64,000 bases of DNA from Chersky-840 sp050011815. Its GTDB lineage: Bacteria > Actinomycetota > Acidimicrobiia > Acidimicrobiales > UBA8190. The notes under the pieces were generated by a model. It was not told the DNA's origin. It did no database searches and saw nothing but the letters and a program-made list of their open reading frames with translations. The position numbers were made by a program, and so were the translations under genes. Shown here piece after piece: positions 15,846-25,903 of this stretch; the stretch's first letter is position 1; the number at the start of each line of letters is the position of its first letter. The stretch is taken from the NCBI GenBank assembly GCA_050011815.1, contig JBEKIJ010000004.1:62001-126000 (forward strand). Reading direction: 5' to 3'.

Positions 15846-18038
15846 ATGGAGACCTCGGCGGTTCAGCCTCGCAGATCTTGGCACGCAGGGAGAGCGGGCC
15901 CGTACCTGCCTCTTTTCTATGTCGTCGGCGGTGCTGCGGTCCTGGTGGGGTACTACCTCGTCCCGGGCGGGCGCGGGGGTCCCGAAGCAGTCTGGAAGGT
16001 GGCCCTGTACTGCCTGGTGAGCGCTTCGGCTGTCGCTGCCATTGTCACCGGGATCTGGCGCAGGAGGCCTACACGTCCGTTGGCCTGGTACCTCGTTCTG
16101 GTCAGTCAGGCCGTCTACGCCACGGGAGATGTCACCTTTTACGTTCGCAACGATCTTCTCAAGCTCACGCAGTACCCTTCTGTCTCCGACGTCTTCTATC
16201 TGCTTCACTATCCGGTTCTCATCGCCGCATTAGCCATCTTCATCCGTCGCCAGTCTCCGGGAGGTGACCGCGCCGCTCTCATCGATGCTGGCGTGCTGGC
16301 CGTGACGGCGACCATGCTGTCGTGGATCTTCGTCATAGCCCCATCGATCAACTCGCCTGGCCAGAGCGCCCTGTCACGGGCCACATCCGCTGCCTACCCG
16401 ATCATGGACGTGATCATGCTGGCGATGGCCCTGTGGCTGCTCGTCGGGACGCAGAGGAAGACAAGGTCCTTCTGGCTGCTCGGCGCGGCGTTGGTGTTGC
16501 TCTTCGCCACGGATACCGTGTATGCGCTTCAGCAGATCGCCGGGACGTACCATCCCGGCGGTTTCCTCGACGGGATGTGGGTGGGTTACTACCTGCTCAT
16601 GGGCGCTAGTGCGCTCGATCCGTCCATGGGCAAAGTGAGTAATCCGTCGCCCATCAAGAGTCGGGTTCCGACGGCGACCCGGTTCATCGGCCTGGGCATC
16701 GCCGCGGTCGCCGTGCCGAGCGTGCTCCTTGTCGAGCAGGGGCGCAACACTCTCTTCGTCTTCCCGGTAATCGCGGCAGGCACGGCCCTTCTGTTTGTCT
16801 TGGTCATCCTTCGGCTCATGGGGATGGTCAGCGAGCAGCGACGAATAGCGGTTGTCGACCTGCTCACCGGGCTCCGAAACCGGAGGTATTTCGAGATCCA
16901 CTTTGAGATTGACTGCGCCCGGGCGAAGCGCTCCGGGCTTCCGCTCAGCATGGTCCTGTTCGACATCGACTTCTTCAAGTCGGTGAACGACGGATACGGG
17001 CACGCTGCGGGAGACCTGGTGCTCCGCGAAATCGCTGATCGCCTGCGACGTGAGATGCGCCAGGGCGATCTGCTGGCTCGCTACGGAGGAGAGGAGTTCG
17101 TCCTCCTCCTGGCTGGTGCGGGGATGGTGGAAGCCCAACGCACCGCGTCGCGTCTGCGTGATGCGATCAAAGCGGAGCCTTTCGACGTCTCGGCGGATCT
17201 TCAGATTCCCGTGACGGTGTCGGCCGGGATCGTTACGTATCCCGACCACGTGCGCAACCCGGCCGATCTGGCCGCCGCAGCCGACCGTGCCCTCTATGCC
17301 GCAAAGAGCGCCGGCCGGGACAGGCTCGTCGTCGGGAGCTTCGATCCACTTCCCAGCTTTCTTCGGCGTGGGCCGGTGGATCCGGTGGTGAGCTATCTCG
17401 AGACGCTCGCCGATCTCGTGGACGCGTACCAGGCCCCGGTGGAGCACGGGAGCGCCATCGCCCGTTGGGCGATCGCCATGGCGAACGAGCTCGGGTTGGA
17501 CGAATTCACCCAGCGGCGCTGCGACCTGGCGGCACGTCTGCACGACGTCGGCAAGGTGGCGGTTCCTATGCACATTCTGACAAAGACCGAAGGTCTCACC
17601 CCCGAGGAATGGCAGTTCATCCGGGCCCACCCCGCCCAGGGGGAGCTGCTCGTGTCGGCAGCTCCCGGCATGCGGGAGATCGCCGAGATCATCGGGCAGC
17701 ATCACGAGCGACTCGACGGCACCGGCTATCCCAAGGGTCTTCGGGGCAACGAGATCCGGATCGAAGCGCAGATCCTCAGTGTCTGCGACGCCTACGCCTC
17801 CATGCGGACGGATCGGCCTTATCGTCCCGGACTCAGTCAGGAGGAGTCGCGCTCACGCCTCTTGGCAGGGAGGGGGACACAACTCGCCGCCCCTTTGGTC
17901 GATCTATTCGTTCGTTTCCTCGACCAGGAGATCGTGGGGCACTTAGGTCAGTTCAACGACCACAGCGAGTTCACCCCCGACGCGCCGACGTTCGCTCGTC
18001 CGATCGAGTGGTTGCAGGCCGAGACGAATCAGTCCTAG
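15846..18038 (+). CDS. Membrane GGDEF and HD-GYP protein
   Basis: 730 residues. Nine to ten N-terminal hydrophobic helices (residues 20-335) form a membrane sensor. A GGDEF domain follows with GGEEF around 415, FDIDFFKSVND metal/substrate loop intact. The C-terminal HD-GYP domain has LHDVGK (about 565) and HHERLDGTGYPKGL (about 618-631). It could therefore both make and break cyclic-di-GMP. The start lacks a strong ribosome-binding site. Divergent from the GGDEF-EAL gene, so the two probably form one signalling unit. Confidence 0.93.
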   Translation: METSAVQPRRSWHAGRAGPYLPLFYVVGGAAVLVGYYLVPGGRGGPEAVWKVALYCLVSASAVAAIVTGIWRRRPTRPLAWYLVLVSQAVYATGDVTFYVRNDLLKLTQYPSVSDVFYLLHYPVLIAALAIFIRRQSPGGDRAALIDAGVLAVTATMLSWIFVIAPSINSPGQSALSRATSAAYPIMDVIMLAMALWLLVGTQRKTRSFWLLGAALVLLFATDTVYALQQIAGTYHPGGFLDGMWVGYYLLMGASALDPSMGKVSNPSPIKSRVPTATRFIGLGIAAVAVPSVLLVEQGRNTLFVFPVIAAGTALLFVLVILRLMGMVSEQRRIAVVDLLTGLRNRRYFEIHFEIDCARAKRSGLPLSMVLFDIDFFKSVNDGYGHAAGDLVLREIADRLRREMRQGDLLARYGGEEFVLLLAGAGMVEAQRTASRLRDAIKAEPFDVSADLQIPVTVSAGIVTYPDHVRNPADLAAAADRALYAAKSAGRDRLVVGSFDPLPSFLRRGPVDPVVSYLETLADLVDAYQAPVEHGSAIARWAIAMANELGLDEFTQRRCDLAARLHDVGKVAVPMHILTKTEGLTPEEWQFIRAHPAQGELLVSAAPGMREIAEIIGQHHERLDGTGYPKGLRGNEIRIEAQILSVCDAYASMRTDRPYRPGLSQEESRSRLLAGRGTQLAAPLVDLFVRFLDQEIVGHLGQFNDHSEFTPDAPTFARPIEWLQAETNQS

Positions 18039-18212
18039 GCGACCACCGCCGGTCTTCACGCAAGTCGCCACGGTTGGGTCGATGTTGAACGCGCCGATAC
18101 GAAATCCCCGTCACCCCCTGGGGAGGGAGTGTTCTGGAGACGCCCGAAGCACCGCTCTCGAGCACCCCGGGTGCCTGCGCTCGTGCGGCGAGAAGCGCAG
18201 GATGAAGGCCGA

Positions 18213-19421
18213 TCAGGTTGCGAGGGCACCCGCCGCGGATCCGAGGAGGTCGAGGAAGTTCTCGCTGTAGAAGCGTTGTTTCGCGTCCTCGGTCGCCTCG
18301 GCCAGGGTGGCCTCGAAGCGCTCGATCGGCCTGCGGCCGCCCTCCACATGGGGGTAATCGGAGGAGAACATGCACAGTTCCGGAGCACTCTGCGCGATGA
18401 TCCAGCCGACGTCCTCGGTGGGATAGGGGGTGAATCGCACCTGCCGGCGCACGTACTCTGTCGGCCTGAGTGACAGGGCGCGTATGCGCTCCTCGTGCCG
18501 GGTGAAGGCCTCCACGGCCGCTTCCATCTGCCGCAACCACGACGGCACCCAGACGGCGCCCTGTTCGATGACACCGATACGCAGGCGGGGGAAGCGCTCG
18601 AGGACCCCGTCGAAGATCATCGTGGCAAGGGTCTGTGCCGGCGGCCCCGGGATCCCCATGTAGTCGACCGATCGGAAGTTCTCCTCACCGCCGTGGAAGT
18701 CGGGTGGGACAGGCAGACCGTTGTGGAAGTAGTTCCGGTCGATGAGGTCTCCGGTTCCCCCGACGTGGAAGACCACGCAGATGCCCGCCTCCTGGGCGGT
18801 CGCCCACACCGGGTCAAGGCCGATGTGACTGGGCGAGTGCCCCGGCGGGCAGCCCGAGGCGACGAGGAGGGCGGCCGCTCCCATGTCGATGGCTTCGTTC
18901 GCTATGGAGAGCGCCAGTCCGAAGTCGGCGAGCGGCACGTAGCAGGTGGGCAGAAGTCGGGAATCGACCGAGCAGAACTCCACCATGCCACGGTTGTGGG
19001 CGGCCGCCGCCCCGTAGGCGAGCTCCAGGTCTCCGCCGTGCTCCCAGTCGTGGAGACGCCGATTGTGGAATGTGTTGAACACGAGCTGGCTTGAGAACCC
19101 CAGCAGGTCGAGGGCACGCGAGCGGTCGGCGGCGATGAACGACCCAGTGGCGGCAAAGTTCTTGCGGCTCATGATCTCCTCGGACTCTCGAGCCAGGTAG
19201 TCGTCAGACTTGTGCACGGCCGCGAGCCTCTCGAAGGAAACCAACAGGTTCCGGCGCTGCTCGTCGGGGTCGCCGGTCTGACGCAGCTCGTTCCCACCGG
19301 GGTATGTCAGAGTCGCGATCCGGTCGCGAACAGAGGGATCGGCATAGTCCCGGAGCCACGTTGGGGTCTCCATGATGTGCGCATCGGCGTCGTGGGCGAT
19401 CCGGCCGGAGTTGTAAGGCAT
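18213..19421 (-). CDS. Amidohydrolase family protein (Amidohydro_2 type)
   Basis: 402 residues from ATG 19421, chosen because GGAGGT lies eight bases upstream; the frame extends further but without protein-like sequence. DADAHIMETP near the start is the D-x-H metal-binding entry of TIM-barrel amidohydrolases. FHVGGTGD and FSSDYPHVEGG provide the later His and Asp. Family members are decarboxylases or hydrolases of aromatic or lactone substrates, often near acyl-CoA and steroid catabolic genes in actinobacteria. Substrate unknown. Confidence 0.88.
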   Translation of the reverse strand: MPYNSGRIAHDADAHIMETPTWLRDYADPSVRDRIATLTYPGGNELRQTGDPDEQRRNLLVSFERLAAVHKSDDYLARESEEIMSRKNFAATGSFIAADRSRALDLLGFSSQLVFNTFHNRRLHDWEHGGDLELAYGAAAAHNRGMVEFCSVDSRLLPTCYVPLADFGLALSIANEAIDMGAAALLVASGCPPGHSPSHIGLDPVWATAQEAGICVVFHVGGTGDLIDRNYFHNGLPVPPDFHGGEENFRSVDYMGIPGPPAQTLATMIFDGVLERFPRLRIGVIEQGAVWVPSWLRQMEAAVEAFTRHEERIRALSLRPTEYVRRQVRFTPYPTEDVGWIIAQSAPELCMFSSDYPHVEGGRRPIERFEATLAEATEDAKQRFYSENFLDLLGSAAGALAT

Positions 19422-19556
19422 GACGTCACCTCCGACCACAGTCTGACCGACGAGGTCAGTGCCTGCATCCGACCCTCGAGCCCCACAGGAAGCCGGGGCC
19501 TGCGATCGCCGGCCTTCGTGCATGGTCTGACCCCAAAGTGGCACGATTTGGTGATC

Positions 19557-20702
19557 ATGAAGGTTCTGGTCGTCTCCACACCGGGGTCAGGACACCTCAG
19601 CCCACTCCTGCCGCTCGTCGAGGCATTCCTTGCCGGCGGTGACCAGGTCACCGTGGCCGCGGCAGCCGAAGCAGCGGCCCTGGTCGGAAGGACCTCCGCC
19701 CGGTTCGTTCCCGTCGGCAACGGTGAGGGGGAATGGTTCGGGCGGCTCCAGACCCGGATCCGTGGCAACCCCGGAGACGGGATCGCCCCTGAGCGAATCA
19801 ACCACTACTTCCTTCCTCGGCTCTTCGGCGAGATCGCGGCGGACGACATGATCGACGACGTCGTGGCTTGCGGTCGGGCGTTCGACCCCGAGGTGATCGT
19901 GTTCGAGACCTACGCCCTCGCTGGCCCGCTCGCCGCGGACTTGCTCGGTGTTCCGAGCGTCCACCAACTCCTCAGCTCCATCCCGGACCACGGGATCATG
20001 CAGCTCGTCGACGACGCGGTGTCCCCGCTGTGGCGCTCGTTCGGTCGGGACACTCCCGGCTACGCCGGCGTCTATCGAGACGTCACTATCGAGATCTGCC
20101 CTCCGTCCCTGGAGTCGCTCAACATCCCCTCCGGCGATCGGTTGACGCTCCAGCCGACCCTGCCTCCCCAAATGGCCCCAGAGCGGAGCACCCGCCCGCT
20201 CGTCTACGTCACCCTCGGGACTTTTTTCAACGCCAATCTCGACATCTTCCGTGCCGTCTTGGACGGACTGGCCAACGAGCCCGTCGCAGTGGTGGCGACG
20301 GTCGGCATCGACCAGGACCCCGGCGACCTCGGCCCGGTCCCGGGCAATGCCCGGGTGGAACGGTTCATCCCCCAGGTCACCTTGCTCCCGACGTGTGCCG
20401 CTGTCGTCCACCACGGTGGCGCGGGGACGACGTTCGGCACGCTGGCCCACGGGTTGCCCGAGGTGATCATTCCCCAGGGGGCCGACAACTTCGACAATGC
20501 CGCCATGGTCGAGATGGCCGGTGCCGCCCTGGTGCTTCGCCCCGGGGAGGTGACGGCGGAGAATGTTCAGAACGCCGTACGCCGGATCCTGAACGAACCG
20601 AGCTACGCCGAGGCCGCCGGACAGGCCGCAGCAGAGATCGCGGCCATGCCCACCCCCGAGGCGGTGGCGGATGAACTTCGGGCCCGCTTCGGCCACGGCT
20701 GA
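19557..20702 (+). CDS. MGT-type glycosyltransferase (GT1 family)
   Basis: 381 residues from ATG 19557. MKVLVVSTPGSGHLSPLLPL is the classical N-terminal glycine/His loop of GT1 enzymes. The C-terminal nucleotide-sugar site VVHHGGAGTTFGTLAHGLP (about 282-300) and PQGADNFDNA are intact. Such enzymes glycosylate macrolides, flavonoids or glycolipids in the cytoplasm using UDP- or dTDP-sugars. Divergent from the amidohydrolase and only 2 bp upstream of a secreted glycosidase, so the two are likely co-translated. Confidence 0.92.
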   Translation: MKVLVVSTPGSGHLSPLLPLVEAFLAGGDQVTVAAAAEAAALVGRTSARFVPVGNGEGEWFGRLQTRIRGNPGDGIAPERINHYFLPRLFGEIAADDMIDDVVACGRAFDPEVIVFETYALAGPLAADLLGVPSVHQLLSSIPDHGIMQLVDDAVSPLWRSFGRDTPGYAGVYRDVTIEICPPSLESLNIPSGDRLTLQPTLPPQMAPERSTRPLVYVTLGTFFNANLDIFRAVLDGLANEPVAVVATVGIDQDPGDLGPVPGNARVERFIPQVTLLPTCAAVVHHGGAGTTFGTLAHGLPEVIIPQGADNFDNAAMVEMAGAALVLRPGEVTAENVQNAVRRILNEPSYAEAAGQAAAEIAAMPTPEAVADELRARFGHG

Positions 20703-20704
20703 AT

Positions 20705-22876
20705 GTGAACTCCGTGCTGTCCGGAGAGGCGCGAGGTGTCCGAACACCGGCGGCCTTTCGCCCCCACCGCAGGACGACCTGGCAGAATCACGCTGCGCGC
20801 CCATGGCGGAAAGTGGGATGGATCAGCCTGATCTTGTTGGCGGGAGGAAGTGCGCTTACCGGGTGCGGGGGAAGCCTTCCTACGGCTGTCCGCACAACCG
20901 GCGGCGGACCAGCCGGAGAGTACGACTGTAAATACAACATGAATACCGATGCATTCACCGGCGCCGACGGCACGGCGTCGGAGATCGGATGGGAGGGCAA
21001 CTATCAAGGGGTTGTCACCTGCCTCGGTGGAACCTTCTACGTCCAAGATGACATCAACAGGGACTTCGGCTTCGGCATCTACGACGGCACCGCTACGACG
21101 TGGACCGATGCAGACGGGTACCTCCCCGCGCAAGTGACCACCTTCCGGCGCTCTGGTGCCATCGTCTCCATCACCGAGTTCGCCGACAAGTTGGAAATCA
21201 ACGGCGATGCCTACGTCGCCGTCTACAGCCGGGTAGCAGTCCGGAACTCGACGGACCGCGTGGTCATGGCAGATCCTGACGCGTCTGCCGGCTTGGTACC
21301 CCTCGATACCGCCCCCAACTCGGTGAAGCCCCATGCGTCGGTCACCCACGACTACGTCGTGGCCGTCGACCGTTTTGGGGACTATTACCCGTGGCCCAGC
21401 ACTCAGGAGCTGGCCACCGCGGGGAGCTTCGATCAACATTTCGCGCACATGCGGCGATTCTGGGACCAGCAACTTGCCGGCATCGCCGGAATTAGTGTCC
21501 CTGACTCCTCCCTTGACGATGCCTACCGAAGTGGCTTCATCTACACCCAGATCGCCAGAAGTGGCAACGACCTGAACACCGGCGTCAACGGTTACGAGTC
21601 CGAGTTCAGTCACGACGTCATCGGGATCCTGACAAACCTCTTTACCCAGGGATATTTCGCCGACGCTCACGCACTGCTCCTTGAGGCGGGCAACGCCGTT
21701 GGAACCCAAGGCCAATACCAAGACGGAGTGTGGACCTATGCCTGGCCTTGGGCGATCTACCTGATGAAGACGGGAGATCTCAACTTTGTCAAGGATCACT
21801 TCGCTTCGATCAAACACACGGCGCGCGATATTGCCGCTGACCGGACCGGACCCTCAGGGATCATGGAATCCACGAATGACATAGACACCCAGGGCTATTG
21901 GACCACCGATGATTACGAAGCCCTGACGGGCCTGGCGGCCTACCGCTATCTCGCCGAGCGCATCGGGGACAGCCCCGAGGTCGCGTGGGCGACGCAGCAG
22001 TACGACAGTCTGCTGTCGGCGACAAACCAGGCGCTCGACACGACCATCAGCCACTATGGCTTGGATTACCTGCCCTGCTCGCTTCTCGCCCCCAACACCG
22101 CCAACAGGTGCTCGAATCCCGAGGACGCCAACTGGACGTCGCCGTTCGGCTTCGGCGGCTGGGCCTGGAACGCGTCTCTGTTTGGAGCGACGCGCAACGG
22201 TCCGGGCATTTCCCTGATCGACGCCACCTATGCCTACGGCTTCCAGCGTCTCAGGGGCACGCTTCCGCCGGACACTTTCGGGGGGTTTCCGGGCGACTAC
22301 TACTCGACTGGCTACAACGCGGGCATGGGGAGCGCGGCACTGGCCAGCACCGCCTATCGCGACCAGGGCATTCTGAGTTACGAGTTCATGATCGAGAACA
22401 GCCAGAGTGGACCGTACTCGTGGTGGGAGAGTTCGAGCGCCCCTTCCGCTGACACGCCGTGGATCGGGAAGCACCCTGCCACGGGCCAAGGGTCATCGCC
22501 CCACGCCTGGGGGATCTCCCAGGCGAACAAGGTCTTGTTGGATTCACTGGTGGCGCAGAGTTCGGACGGCACCTTGATTGTGGGCCGAGGTGTCCCGGCG
22601 CAGTGGTTGAGAGATGGTGCATCGATATCGGTCACCAACTTCCCTACGACCGAGGGCAAGAGGCTGAGCGTCAGGATCTCGATCAGTGGGCCCTCGGTGT
22701 CGCTGAGGCTGAACGGCCAAACGCCGTCGGGGCAAGTGCTTTTCGAGCTTCCCTCGTTCACCAATGACATCGCAGCAACCTCGTCGGGCAGCATCAACGA
22801 ACAGACCGGGACGGTGACACTGTCATCACGCACGAGAAGTGTCGTGGTTCGGCTCCGCACGGCTCCCGGGCAGTGA
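20705..22876 (+). CDS. Secreted lipoprotein with six-hairpin glycosidase-like fold
   Basis: 723 residues from GTG 20705. An internal hydrophobic stretch with lipobox ALTGC (C54) marks a lipoprotein; a GTG at 20813 would give a short signal peptide, so the true start is uncertain. The mature part starts with a beta domain (55-200), then a helical region with WTYAWPWAIYLM, TQGYWTTDDYEALTGLAAYRYL and FGFGGWAWNASLFGA, typical of (alpha/alpha)6-barrel glycosidases of the GH15/GH65/GH63 type. A small beta domain ends the protein. Acts outside the membrane. Linkage specificity unknown. Confidence 0.75.
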   Translation: MNSVLSGEARGVRTPAAFRPHRRTTWQNHAARPWRKVGWISLILLAGGSALTGCGGSLPTAVRTTGGGPAGEYDCKYNMNTDAFTGADGTASEIGWEGNYQGVVTCLGGTFYVQDDINRDFGFGIYDGTATTWTDADGYLPAQVTTFRRSGAIVSITEFADKLEINGDAYVAVYSRVAVRNSTDRVVMADPDASAGLVPLDTAPNSVKPHASVTHDYVVAVDRFGDYYPWPSTQELATAGSFDQHFAHMRRFWDQQLAGIAGISVPDSSLDDAYRSGFIYTQIARSGNDLNTGVNGYESEFSHDVIGILTNLFTQGYFADAHALLLEAGNAVGTQGQYQDGVWTYAWPWAIYLMKTGDLNFVKDHFASIKHTARDIAADRTGPSGIMESTNDIDTQGYWTTDDYEALTGLAAYRYLAERIGDSPEVAWATQQYDSLLSATNQALDTTISHYGLDYLPCSLLAPNTANRCSNPEDANWTSPFGFGGWAWNASLFGATRNGPGISLIDATYAYGFQRLRGTLPPDTFGGFPGDYYSTGYNAGMGSAALASTAYRDQGILSYEFMIENSQSGPYSWWESSSAPSADTPWIGKHPATGQGSSPHAWGISQANKVLLDSLVAQSSDGTLIVGRGVPAQWLRDGASISVTNFPTTEGKRLSVRISISGPSVSLRLNGQTPSGQVLFELPSFTNDIAATSSGSINEQTGTVTLSSRTRSVVVRLRTAPGQ

Positions 22877-23121
22877 CGACGCCAGAGACAGAGTGAATCT
22901 CGGGGCAGCGACCTTTCCCCGGCAACGCAGCGCTCCGATCCGCCGCAACCATGTCCGGAGCCGTTTGAGCCGGATGGCATCCTCGTGGTGACGGTGACGA
23001 TCGCAGGCCAGATTGCTGCTGAGGAACGGGCAACCGCGACCTGTTTTGGGAGGGCTGCAAGCGGCCGGCTCTTGTGCCGCTTTTCCCGGCGGGGTACCGG
23101 TGCGCCGTGCGATGCTGAGGC

Positions 23122-24252
23122 ATGGCTATCCGGGTCATAGGAGCGGTGATCGGCGCACTTATCGTGCTGGCCACGGGCTGGAGCGTGGTCGGTACCGTGG
23201 TCGTTCCCCGCCGTATCCGGAGCCACATCACCCGGGCCGTGTTCGTGGTCAACCGAGACGTCTTCCATTTCGTCGCCGACAGGAGCGGCTCCTACGAGCG
23301 CCGCGACCGAATCCTGGCTATCCAGGCTCCCATCGGACTGATCCTGCAGATCGTGGCGTGGCTAGCACTCTATGAGCTCGGATTCGGGTTGCTCATGTGG
23401 CCCTTCAACCGCGGTGCCCCACTGGGCGGCGCCATGGAGCAGGCGGGGTCAGCACTGTGCACCTTGGGCTACCTCTCCCCCCACACGAGCGGGGTGGCGG
23501 CTCTCGATGCCCTCGCCGCGCTGTCCGGCCTCGGCACGGTGGCGCTGCAGATCGGCTACCTCCCGACGCTGTACGCCGCCTTCAACCGCCGCGAGGGGCT
23601 CATCACCATGCTCGACTCGCGTGCCGGCGTTCCGTCCTGGGGCCCGGAGCTGCTGGCCCGCACCCATTACGGCCTCGGGAGCGGCGTGTCCGCCGTGGGC
23701 GAGCTTCCGGAGCTGTTCGAAGCGTGGGAAGAGTGGTCGGCGGACGTGTCCGAGAGTCACACGACGTATGTCTCTCTGGTCTGGTTTCGCTCCCCGCGCC
23801 CGCTGTCGTCGTGGGTGACATCACAGCTGGCGATCTTGGACGCCGCTGCTCTCTACCTGGCCCTCCTGCCCGACGGGTCGGGCCTGGTGCAAGCGCGGCT
23901 GTGCCTGCGGGGAGGCTTCACCTGCCTCGGCAACATCGCTCGGGCGCTCCGCATCCCCGTCCCTGAGAACGCCGACCCGAACGACGGCATCTTGCTCTCT
24001 TATGACGACTTCACCGAGGCCGTAGAGCGGCTCCGCAAGGTGAATTTCCCGCTGGAGCGCCCGATCGAGGAGGCCTGGCTCGACTTTGTGGGTTGGCGTG
24101 TCAATTACGAGGCGGCAGCGTACGCCCTGGCGTGGGCGATCGACGCCCCGCCGGCACTATGGTCGGGTCCCCGACGAAATGAGATCGAGACGATCGCGCC
24201 GCTGCGGCCGCCGACACTGCGGGCCGGCAAACCGCCTCTCAACACCGCCTGA
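23122..24252 (+). CDS. Membrane protein resembling a two-TM channel with degenerate filter
   Basis: 376 residues. TM about 4-25, TM about 75-95, then a short re-entrant-looking segment SALCTLGYLSPHTSG (about 109-123) where K+ channels have T-x-G-Y-G-D, then a third helix (AALSGLGTVALQIGYLPTLY). The C-terminal 220 residues are soluble and helical. The GYG-like LGYLS may be a vestige of a pore loop. I know similar actinobacterial hypothetical proteins but no function for them. Confidence 0.65.
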   Translation: MAIRVIGAVIGALIVLATGWSVVGTVVVPRRIRSHITRAVFVVNRDVFHFVADRSGSYERRDRILAIQAPIGLILQIVAWLALYELGFGLLMWPFNRGAPLGGAMEQAGSALCTLGYLSPHTSGVAALDALAALSGLGTVALQIGYLPTLYAAFNRREGLITMLDSRAGVPSWGPELLARTHYGLGSGVSAVGELPELFEAWEEWSADVSESHTTYVSLVWFRSPRPLSSWVTSQLAILDAAALYLALLPDGSGLVQARLCLRGGFTCLGNIARALRIPVPENADPNDGILLSYDDFTEAVERLRKVNFPLERPIEEAWLDFVGWRVNYEAAAYALAWAIDAPPALWSGPRRNEIETIAPLRPPTLRAGKPPLNTA

Positions 24253-24274
24253 TGGCTGTTTGGCCATGATCGTC

Positions 24275-24290
24275 GGGCCCCGGGGGCCCC
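24275..24290. terminator. GC palindrome after the membrane protein gene
   Basis: GGGCCCCGGGGGCCCC just after the stop codon at 24252 can fold into a short GC hairpin. No T-run follows, so termination is uncertain. Confidence 0.3.
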
Positions 24291-24427
24291 GCCCATCGCG
24301 GTGTCGGTAGCGTGGGATACAGACCTGACACCCGGAGGAGGGGGCGCCCGGGGGCGCTGTTCGCGCTTCGGAGGCCACCTCCTAAACTTGGTCGATCGGC
24401 CACTTCCTTCAGGGAGGCGTCTGCCAC

Positions 24428-25345
24428 GTGGAACCCGCCCGCCATGATCTCTGCTCTTCGGCGCCCAACCGACACCCTGTGCCGACGAGTGGCCAAGTGC
24501 CCCTAATCGGGCGCATCTTTCCCGCTCCCCTCGCGTCGAAGGTCCCCGAAGTCGTCTTCCTGTTCTGGGTGGTGAAGATTCTTACCACCGCCGGTGGAGA
24601 GGCAACGTCGGACTATCTGAGGATCTACGGCAACATCAACGGCGGCGCGGCGGAGGTGGGCGTGTTCGTCGTCGGCCTGGTGCTGCAGTTCAGCACTCGC
24701 CGGTACCGGGCCTTTGCGTACTGGTTCCTGGCCTTTGCCATCGCCATCTTCGGAACCGGGGTTGCAGATTTTCTGCACCTCGACGTCGGCATCCCCTATG
24801 CCGGGACAACTCTGCTCTGGGCGGGCATCTTGGCCGCCATCTTCTTGCTGTGGCAGCGCAGCGAGGGAACGCTGTCCATCCACAGCATCACGACCCAGCG
24901 GCGCGAGGCCTTCTACTGGGCGACCGTATTCGCCACCTTCGCCCTCGGCACCGCCCTCGGCGACTTCACTGCGACTTCTCTTCACCTCGGCTACTTGGCC
25001 TCGGGTATCCTCTTCGGCGTCGTCATCCTGCTCCCAGCCCTGGCATGGCGGCAGTTCGGCCTGAACAGCATCGTCGCGTTCTGGATGTCCTACGTCGTCA
25101 CGCGCCCTCTCGGTGCGTCCTTCGCCGACTACATCAGCAAGCCCCGTCATCTCAGCGGGATCAAGTTCGGAGACGGCCCCACCGCACTCGTATTCGCCTT
25201 CACTGTGTTCGTTTTCGTCTCGTACCTCGCCGTTTCCCGTCCGGACATCCAGCAACCACTCTCCGCCACCGCGACGAAACCGGGAGCGACAACTCCAGAA
25301 TCGTTATTCCTCCGGTCGCCCAATTCCGAGTCCGACGTGGACTAG
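24428..25345 (+). CDS. COG4705-type multi-pass membrane protein
   Basis: 305 residues, GTG 24428 with AGGGAGG about ten bases upstream (GTG 24497 is an alternative). Two related halves, each beginning with an aromatic-G-E/G-D pattern: VVFLFWVVKILTTAGGEATSDYL and FYWATVFATFALGTALGDFTA. This internal repeat is characteristic of the uncharacterised membrane-anchored COG4705 family, with about eight helices. Function unknown; polar GE and GD residues in the membrane suggest transport. Confidence 0.8.
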   Translation: MEPARHDLCSSAPNRHPVPTSGQVPLIGRIFPAPLASKVPEVVFLFWVVKILTTAGGEATSDYLRIYGNINGGAAEVGVFVVGLVLQFSTRRYRAFAYWFLAFAIAIFGTGVADFLHLDVGIPYAGTTLLWAGILAAIFLLWQRSEGTLSIHSITTQRREAFYWATVFATFALGTALGDFTATSLHLGYLASGILFGVVILLPALAWRQFGLNSIVAFWMSYVVTRPLGASFADYISKPRHLSGIKFGDGPTALVFAFTVFVFVSYLAVSRPDIQQPLSATATKPGATTPESLFLRSPNSESDVD

Positions 25346-25903
25346 CTGCGCCGTGATCCCCCTTCAGCCCACCCGGCGAAGGCGTTGACCCCTTTCGCTG
25401 GTTTGGCCGCGTTCCCACTCATCGAGCGGATCACCGGACCGGAAGTCGCCAGAAACGTGTGATCCATCGATCATTCTGGTGGCCGCCTGGTGTTCGTTTG
25501 GATCTCTCCAGGAACTCCCGGCGGATCGATCCGACCGAGCATTCGGAGAAAGCGGTCGCTCTCGGCGCCCGCACCGGGGTTCGAACAACCCGCCGGCCTC
25601 GGACCGGGAGCCTTGTCGAACGCGCCGTCCAACCTATGGCCTCGGTCCCGGACCACCAGCCGGCTGCTCGACCAGGGCATTGACGAGCCGAACGACCTGT
25701 GCCGGCCCTACCGGGCCGGCGTGCTCGAGAGCGTGGTTGGCGCCCGGCAGCGCGAGGAGTAATCCTGCTGGCGAGGCGCGAATGGCAGGTTCCCGACTCA
25801 ACGCACGAGGATGCGACGCCGTGGACGAAGGATCCTTCGTCTTCCTATAGTTGGCAACACGGGTTAGTGAGTAGAGTTTGATGAGTTCTCGGGGGGGGCG
25901 AAG
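25346..25903. other. Intergenic, no gene seen
   Basis: About 560 bases. The far end is AT-richer and contains TTGGCA (25851) and TAGAGT (25872), a possible but poorly spaced promoter (15-bp spacer) for the phosphoesterase gene. No convincing small gene, and a TTCGAAC at 25585 has no tRNA around it. Confidence 0.4.

Noticed and set aside
15510..16208. N-terminal extension of the GGDEF-EAL frame to 16208
   Set aside because: The extra 233 residues are Arg/Pro/Ser-rich, cover the start of the divergent GGDEF-HD-GYP gene and contain both shared motifs, so they are not protein.
25575..25600. GGGGTTCGAACAACCC resembling a tRNA T-arm
   Set aside because: The flanks do not form a T-stem on either strand and no acceptor, D or anticodon arm can be drawn.
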